Source: Planctomycetota bacterium
Lineage (GTDB): Bacteria; Planctomycetota; UBA1135; GCA-002686595
Length of the DNA: 64,000 bases
NCBI GenBank assembly: GCA_002683825.1
Contig: NYUD01000016.1
Coordinates: 143,815 to 207,814 of the forward strand
Direction of reading: 5' to 3'
Shown here: piece by piece, positions 58,971 through 64,000 of the stretch
Position numbering within the stretch: position 1 is the stretch's first letter
Layout: every line of letters starts with the position of its first letter
Notes under the pieces: generated by a model
What the model saw: the letters and a program-made list of their open reading frames with translations, nothing else
Databases searched by the model: none
Told to the model about the DNA's origin: nothing
Made by a program: the position numbers and the translations under genes

Positions 58971-60412
58971 TGGGGTCGGTACCGCACTTCCCCATCCTGC
59001 GGGCCGGGGTGGAATACTCCAGCCTGGATCGGGTCGAGCTGAAGAGCTACCGCGAGGGCGTGGTGATGGCTTCGGTCAGTCAGGCGAACGCCGGGCTGAT
59101 TCGGCGCGACATGAAGAAGCTCGACCGTGCCAAGGCGGCCCTGGACGGGGTGGCGGTGGGCGAGCTGATCGAGCGTCTTGCCAGTGCGGCCCGGATCTTT
59201 CTGACGGAGGAGCTTCCCCTCAACGAGAGCGGAGACCGCCAAACCGCGGACGAGTACGTCGCCTGTCTGTCTGCGACCAGCGGAATGCCCCATGCGATGT
59301 GCCGCGCAAACATGCAGAAGATCGCCGGTGTGATGGGCGACATGCCGACCATTCTGGCCGGTCTGATGCGCGGTATGGCCCCCGGAATCCTGGACACCGG
59401 AGTCGGCAAGCACGGCGAGGTGGGGGTCTGGTACACGGCGCAAGCCAGGGCCCTGGGCGTCGTCCTGCCCAGCAACTCGCCGGGCGTGCACTCGTTGTGG
59501 GTGCCTGCCGTCGCATTGAAGATCCCCGTCGTTCTCAAGCCCGGCCGCGAAGAACCCTGGACCCCGATGCGGATCGCCCAGGCCCTCTTTGCCGCGGGCA
59601 TTCCCCGGGAAGCGGTTTCCCTGTATCCCACCGATCACGAAGGCGCGGCGGCGATCCTTGAAAACTGCGGGCGGGCGCTGCTCTTCGGGGACGAGTCGAC
59701 GACGCGACAATACGCCGACAACCCGGCCATCGAGATTCACGGCCCCGGACGAAGCAAGGTACTGTTGGGAGCTGACGAAGCGGCGAACTGGTCCGATCAC
59801 CTGGACGTTCTTCTGGAGTCGGTCGCTCGCAACGGTGGACGCAGTTGCATCAACGCTTCGTCGATCGTCGTGCCTTCCCATGGAGATGAGATCGCCCAGG
59901 CCCTGGCGGAACGCCTGGCCGGGATCGCCCCTCTGGAGGACGACGATCGCGATGCGAAGCTGTGTGCGTTCGCCAACCCCAAGTTTGCCGAAGGGATCGA
60001 CGCCGCGATCCAGCGGGGCCTCGAGGGGGGCGGGGCGGAGGATGTGACGGCGCGCTACCGGAAGGGGGAAAGGCGCCGCGAGTACCGAGGCGGATCCTAT
60101 CTGCTGCCGACCATCGTTCGCTGCGACTCGATCGAACACCCGCTGGCGAACACCGAGTACCTTTTCCCCTTCGCCAGCGTCGTCGAGGTGCCCCAGGACG
60201 AGATGCTCGCCAAGATCGGCCCTAGTCTCGTGGTCACGGCGATCACCAAGGATGAGGGGTTCGTTTCCGAGTTGATGTCCACGCCCTTGATCCACCGCCT
60301 GAACCTGGGGCCCGTGCCGACGATCAAGGTCGAATGGGATCAGCCGCACGAGGGCAACCTCTTCGAATTCCTCTTTCACCGTCGCGCCTTTCAACGGGCG
60401 CCGTCCTGGTAG
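58970..60412 (+). CDS. aldehyde dehydrogenase-family acyl reductase (LuxC-like role)
   Basis: A 480-residue aldehyde dehydrogenase-fold protein. The catalytic cysteine is C293 in NGGRSCINASSIVVPS and the oxyanion asparagine N169 in LPSNSPGVHSLWVPA. The usual general-base motif ELGGKxP reads IHGPGRSKVLLGADEA, with no glutamate at that place. Loss of this base is typical of acylating enzymes that exchange a thioester rather than hydrolyse it. The expected reaction is acyl-thioester + NAD(P)H to aldehyde, or the reverse. Length and pairing with a short ligase are like LuxC-LuxE. Start ATG 58970 overlaps the ligase stop. Confidence 0.85.
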   Translation: MGSVPHFPILRAGVEYSSLDRVELKSYREGVVMASVSQANAGLIRRDMKKLDRAKAALDGVAVGELIERLASAARIFLTEELPLNESGDRQTADEYVACLSATSGMPHAMCRANMQKIAGVMGDMPTILAGLMRGMAPGILDTGVGKHGEVGVWYTAQARALGVVLPSNSPGVHSLWVPAVALKIPVVLKPGREEPWTPMRIAQALFAAGIPREAVSLYPTDHEGAAAILENCGRALLFGDESTTRQYADNPAIEIHGPGRSKVLLGADEAANWSDHLDVLLESVARNGGRSCINASSIVVPSHGDEIAQALAERLAGIAPLEDDDRDAKLCAFANPKFAEGIDAAIQRGLEGGGAEDVTARYRKGERRREYRGGSYLLPTIVRCDSIEHPLANTEYLFPFASVVEVPQDEMLAKIGPSLVVTAITKDEGFVSELMSTPLIHRLNLGPVPTIKVEWDQPHEGNLFEFLFHRRAFQRAPSW

Positions 60413-60434
60413 TTGATGCCTGGAGGTGAATGGC

Positions 60435-61604
60435 GTGAATGACTCTTCAGGATTCGATCTGGACCTGCGCACGCGCGTGGTTTGCTCCATCGGCGGGGTC
60501 GCCCGGCTGGGTGAGCTTGCGGCGGGGATCTTCGACGATGCCCGCGAAAAGCGCGTCTTGTTGGTGACGGATCCAGGTGTTGCGGCCGTGGGACATGCAC
60601 GGAGCGGGGAAGAAGCGCTTATCGAGGCGGGTTTTCGCGTGCAGCGATTCGAGGACGTGCGGGAGAACCCGACCACGAGCGACGTCGACGCATGTCTGGC
60701 GCTGGCGAAAGACTTCGAGCCGCAGCTCTTGGTGGGGCTTGGCGGCGGAAGCAGCATGGACGTGGCCAAGGGCACGAACTTCTTGTACAGCTGCGGCGGG
60801 AGGATGCGGGACTACCGGGGTGTGGGAAAGGCGGGGCGTGAAATGTTGCCCTTGATCGCCGTGCCGACCACCGCTGGCACGGGCAGCGAGGCCCAGTCGT
60901 TCGCCCTGATCGCCGACGAAGAGACGCACGAAAAAATGGCCTGCGGCGATCCCCAGGCGGCGCCCCGCATCGCCCTCCTGGATCCGCAGTTGACGTTGAC
61001 CCTGCCGCCCATCGTCACCGCGTGCACCGGCCTCGATGCGATCGCTCACGCGGTGGAGACGGCGGTGACCAGGACACGCAACGCCGTCTCGAGCATGTTC
61101 TCGCGGGAAGCGTTTCGATTCCTCTCACGCGCCTTTCCGCGGGTGGTGAAGTCGCCGGACGATCTCGAAGCGCGGGCGGACATGCTGCGCGGCGCGGCTC
61201 TCGGGGGTTTTGCCATCGAGAACAGCATGCTCGGGGCTGCGCACTCGATGGCGAACCCTCTGACGAGACATTTCGGCCTACCCCACGGTCAAGCCGTGGG
61301 GACCGTATTGCCGCACGTGGTGGCTTTCAATCGCAAGGACCCGACCAGCAGCCGCATCTATTCGGAGCTGGCGACCTTCGTCGGGGGAGCGGGTCCGCGA
61401 GCTTTGATCGAGGCCTTGCACGGCTTCGTCGTGCAGGCCGGCTTTCCCCTGACACTGCGGGAGTGCGGGGTGGATGCCCGGGCCACGGACCTGATGGCCG
61501 CCGAGGCTGCGCAGCAGTGGACGGCACAACACAACCCTCGCCGTGTCGAGGGGGGTGAGTTCACCGCGCTGTTTGCAGCCGCATGCGATGGCGGGTCGAT
61601 CTAA
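60435..61604 (+). CDS. iron-containing alcohol dehydrogenase
   Basis: A 389-residue group III alcohol dehydrogenase. NAD binding is seen in GLGGGSSMDVAKG and PTTAGTGSEAQSFALI. Iron ligands are the Asp and His in TGLDAIAHAVE, the His in GAAHSMANPL and the His in LPHGQAVG. It interconverts an aldehyde and a primary alcohol. GGAGG at 60422-60426 fits GTG 60435 as start (8-nt spacing); an in-frame GTG at 60426 overlaps the ribosome site and is less likely. As the last gene of the operon it would complete acid-aldehyde-alcohol conversion. Confidence 0.9.
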   Translation: MNDSSGFDLDLRTRVVCSIGGVARLGELAAGIFDDAREKRVLLVTDPGVAAVGHARSGEEALIEAGFRVQRFEDVRENPTTSDVDACLALAKDFEPQLLVGLGGGSSMDVAKGTNFLYSCGGRMRDYRGVGKAGREMLPLIAVPTTAGTGSEAQSFALIADEETHEKMACGDPQAAPRIALLDPQLTLTLPPIVTACTGLDAIAHAVETAVTRTRNAVSSMFSREAFRFLSRAFPRVVKSPDDLEARADMLRGAALGGFAIENSMLGAAHSMANPLTRHFGLPHGQAVGTVLPHVVAFNRKDPTSSRIYSELATFVGGAGPRALIEALHGFVVQAGFPLTLRECGVDARATDLMAAEAAQQWTAQHNPRRVEGGEFTALFAAACDGGSI

Positions 61605-61630
61605 CAGACAAATGAGCCTGACACCGTATG

Positions 61631-63913
61631 TCAGCGGTGGATTCCGCGACCTCCGCTGGGCGGCGGAGGTACGGGATCGCGACCCAGTTCGTAGAGGAAC
61701 TGCGTCTCCTTCTCCATGACCTCGGGTGGGCACTTGCCGTTTTGGTCCCAGAGGTCCCACATCTGCTGCCCCATGCTGTCCGTGACGTTCTCGTCCCGCA
61801 GGAACTCGATGTACTCCTTGCTGGCCAGCTGGTAGTAGAGCGTGACGCGGGCCTTGCGGGCGTTGCCGGGAACCACGTAGAGGGTGTCGTCCCAGTACTG
61901 ACCGTCGGCGTAGGAGTAGTCCACCGGAGCGCCGCCGAAGGATGCGTAGGCGGCGTTGGTGAAGCCGCGGGCGGGGATGCGGTTGTCCTTGTAGATCTTG
62001 TTGTTGAGGACGAAGTGGAATGAGGGGCCCACCGGTAGGCCGGTGAGGACCGAGGCGGCGGCATCGAGACCCTGTTTGGTCTCGTAGATCTTCGCTTCCC
62101 CATCCTGGGTGAGGACACCGGTGCTGAAGTCGTAGGCACCGGATTCCTTGACGACGTTGTCGTTGTCGTCGAAGAACTTCACGTTCAGCCAGATACGCCG
62201 CCCTTCGGGGTAGCCGGAGGGAAGCTTGTGGCCGGTGTTGTTGATGACGCGAACGCGCAGCTTGCCCTCCTCGAAAAAGGTGTCCAGCTCGGCGGCGTTT
62301 TGAAGCATGAAGAGGGCGCGCTGGACCGTGTCCGCGAGCGCCAGCGGATCGACCTCGCCCGGGTAGAGGTCGTCGATCAAGGTCGGGATCCAGGTGTTCC
62401 CACCGGTGAGGTCGTGCAGCGGCAAATCGGTGCGTACCGGGGCCGTGGGAAAGATGCTCGGGTTGCAACCGCTGCCGGTGACGGCGCGCATGTGGCAGTC
62501 CTGGCAGCTGGAAACGAAGTCGCGGTTTCCCCCGAGTTCGGGTGCATAGACGCCGCCGGGGGAATTGTAGTCGCTGTTCAACCACTCGCTGTAGGTGCGC
62601 TCGAGAGGCATGATCGAGCCGTGACCGAAGCCGGCCGCGGGCTGGTCGAAGTTCGCAACGAAGTTGCCCATCCCGTCGTTTTCGTAGGCCGGGTTGCTGA
62701 CGTTGTGGCACGTCGCGCACAGCTCGGCTTCACTGTGAAAGGGCGAGGTCAGGAAGGGGTGGGCGACCTGGTCGCAAACCGCATCGGCGAAGGGCCCGCG
62801 GCGCGTGCCCGTGGGGTCGGTGACGTAGCGTCCGCTACCCTGTGAAGTGGGAGCACCGAGAACGAGATCCGCCAGGATGGCCGCGTCCTCGGGAGGGCTT
62901 TGACCCGACGCATAGACGGGATCGACCATGCGGTGGCACAGATCGCAGGAAACACCGTGGCGGTCCGAGCCCTGAATCTGGCTTCCGTCGGTCGGTGTCG
63001 AGCGACCTTCCAGCCAGCCCTTGGGAACGTGGCAGCGCAGGCACAGATCGCCCGAGCCATCCGCATCCTGTTCGGCGATGACCAGGCAGGCTTCGAACAG
63101 GGGGTCGCGACCGGCGTTGGCCATCATCGATCCCGACCAGGCGAAGGTGGGCTCGACGTCGTCATCGAAGTTGCCGTGGCAGGTCGCGCAGGTTGTGGGA
63201 TTGAAAAAGTCCAGGCCGTGTTCGTTGGGCTGGGTGCCGGGCTGGTCGAAGTCGCGCAGGGTGGTGGGTATGAGGGTGGGAACAGGTGAGCTCTGAATCG
63301 TGATGGCTTGATCCCCGGAGCCGAGGGTCATCAAAGTGTCCGTGGCTTCGATACGCAGCAGGGTCGAGCCCGGACGCAGGGGCGGGAACCAGTTGAGCGA
63401 CGTCTCGCTGCCTCCCAGCCCCTTGACCACCGGCAGAAACGTCGTTCCGCCGTCGTAGGAGGCGAGAATGTCGATGAACGCGATGCCGTCGGGGTCCGTC
63501 GCCGTCCACTGCAGGCTCGTGGGGATCTCGGGAAACAGGCCGGCACCCGGGCCGGGCGAGATCCAGGTGACCACGGGCGCTCCAGCTCCGAAACTCGCAT
63601 AGGAGGGACCGGCCAGAGACCTGAGGAAGGGACGCATCCCGGCACCGGCGAGCAGGCTCATCACCTTCGGCGTCAGGACCACGGGACCGGGTTTCACCGT
63701 CCCTTCCACGATGGACAGTTCCGTCAGGAGTCGGAAGCCCGCAGGTAGCGCTCCTCCGCCCGCCTGCTCACGCGCCCTTGCGAGGGCGCGCTCGATCAGG
63801 GGAGCGGGCAGGATACTGTGCCGGGCGCTCTCCTGGCTGGCGGGCACGAAGCGCAGGCCGACGGCGAAAAGGAGGAGGGACGCGACGATTGCCGGGAGAA
63901 AGCGAAATTTCAT
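61631..63913 (-). CDS. exported pentaheme cytochrome c with N-terminal beta-sandwich
   Basis: A 760-residue protein with signal peptide (ASLLLFAVGLRFVPASQ). Residues about 100-220 look like a fibronectin/Ig-type domain (ITSLQWTATDPDGIAFIDIL-like strands). Five haem motifs follow: CATCH (about 245), CLRCH, CDLCH, CATCH and CQDCH, in a cytochrome c554-like layout. The C-terminal third is beta-rich (LRVRVINNTGHKLPSGYPEG), similar to the haem-free tail of the pentaheme protein at 45.6-46.5 kb. It should act in periplasmic or outer-surface electron transfer. It is convergent with the alcohol dehydrogenase gene, 26 bp away. The remaining 87 bp to the window end are its upstream region and end in a G-run. 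Confidence 0.9.
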   Translation of the reverse strand: MKFRFLPAIVASLLLFAVGLRFVPASQESARHSILPAPLIERALARAREQAGGGALPAGFRLLTELSIVEGTVKPGPVVLTPKVMSLLAGAGMRPFLRSLAGPSYASFGAGAPVVTWISPGPGAGLFPEIPTSLQWTATDPDGIAFIDILASYDGGTTFLPVVKGLGGSETSLNWFPPLRPGSTLLRIEATDTLMTLGSGDQAITIQSSPVPTLIPTTLRDFDQPGTQPNEHGLDFFNPTTCATCHGNFDDDVEPTFAWSGSMMANAGRDPLFEACLVIAEQDADGSGDLCLRCHVPKGWLEGRSTPTDGSQIQGSDRHGVSCDLCHRMVDPVYASGQSPPEDAAILADLVLGAPTSQGSGRYVTDPTGTRRGPFADAVCDQVAHPFLTSPFHSEAELCATCHNVSNPAYENDGMGNFVANFDQPAAGFGHGSIMPLERTYSEWLNSDYNSPGGVYAPELGGNRDFVSSCQDCHMRAVTGSGCNPSIFPTAPVRTDLPLHDLTGGNTWIPTLIDDLYPGEVDPLALADTVQRALFMLQNAAELDTFFEEGKLRVRVINNTGHKLPSGYPEGRRIWLNVKFFDDNDNVVKESGAYDFSTGVLTQDGEAKIYETKQGLDAAASVLTGLPVGPSFHFVLNNKIYKDNRIPARGFTNAAYASFGGAPVDYSYADGQYWDDTLYVVPGNARKARVTLYYQLASKEYIEFLRDENVTDSMGQQMWDLWDQNGKCPPEVMEKETQFLYELGRDPVPPPPSGGRGIHR

Positions 63914-64000
63914 TGTGATGCAGCTAGAACCCATCCCCGGCCTTGTGCATGGGCCTCTCCGGAGAGGGATGGCTTGTTTCGGGGGGGGGAGATGGGGGGG

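Noticed and set aside
57879..61604. Bioluminescence (lux) operon
   Set aside because: Only LuxE/LuxC-like roles are seen; there is no luxAB luciferase, and the ALDH has classical ALDH motifs, so only the carboxylate-reduction logic is kept.

Overview
This 64 kb window is GC-rich bacterial chromosome that reads as Planctomycetota. The clearest markers are a DUF1549/DUF1553 'planctomycete cytochrome C' protein paired with a Tat-exported DUF1501 protein, several secreted PQQ-type beta-propeller proteins, FG-GAP/ASPIC-UnbV and HEAT-repeat exported proteins, an ECF sigma factor next to a Ser/Thr kinase, and a planctomycete-style ribosomal protein L34. Genes are dense, often overlap by ATGA/GTGA, and many lack a clear Shine-Dalgarno. 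I found no tRNA, rRNA, CRISPR array, intact transposon or prophage.

Layout. 1-1.2 kb: 5' part of glycine decarboxylase (gcvP). 1.3-7.2 kb: exported M1 metallopeptidase, convergent with the DUF1501 + DUF1549/1553 pair. 7.5-15.4 kb: central metabolism (malate dehydrogenase, fumC, sucC, sucD) interleaved with an MBL hydrolase, a beta-barrel protein, rpmH and a tandem-domain dCTP deaminase. 15.4-19.3 kb: TlpA-like lipoprotein and a type-2 ileS. 19.3-21.6 kb: sigma factor/kinase pair. 21.7-25.9 kb: glutamate-cysteine-ligase-like/CBS fusion, coupled aspartoacylase-family protein and an SDR epimerase. 25.9-29.0 kb: phosphodiesterase and GT39 glycosyltransferase. 29.2-33.8 kb: a PQQ sugar dehydrogenase gene broken by one in-frame TAA, YjbQ, an alanine-glyoxylate-type aminotransferase, and a thioredoxin-fold gene with an in-frame TGA. 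33.9-36.8 kb: glyoxylate shunt operon aceB-aceA. 36.9-49 kb: acyltransferase, C39 peptidase lipoprotein, Na+/solute symporter, TPR + CRTAC1 pair, stand-alone HhH protein, CPBP protease, HEAT protein + pentaheme cytochrome. 49.1-61.6 kb: four PQQ-type beta-propeller proteins, the last two leading a seven-gene coupled run with DUF3311, an SSS symporter, an adenylate-forming ligase, an aldehyde dehydrogenase and an iron alcohol dehydrogenase. 61.6-63.9 kb: a second exported pentaheme cytochrome.

The most notable item is 32848-33780. The TGA at 33067-33069 falls exactly where the first cysteine of a thioredoxin CGPC active site should be, giving U-G-P-C. A 7-bp hairpin with a CGUGC loop lies 24 nt downstream, which fits the bacterial SECIS rules. 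I interpret this gene as an exported thioredoxin-like selenoprotein that ordinary gene calling would split or truncate. Second is the 52242-61604 operon, which looks like an uptake-and-reduction (or the reverse) route between a carboxylate, an aldehyde and an alcohol, built from LuxE-like and LuxC-like parts.
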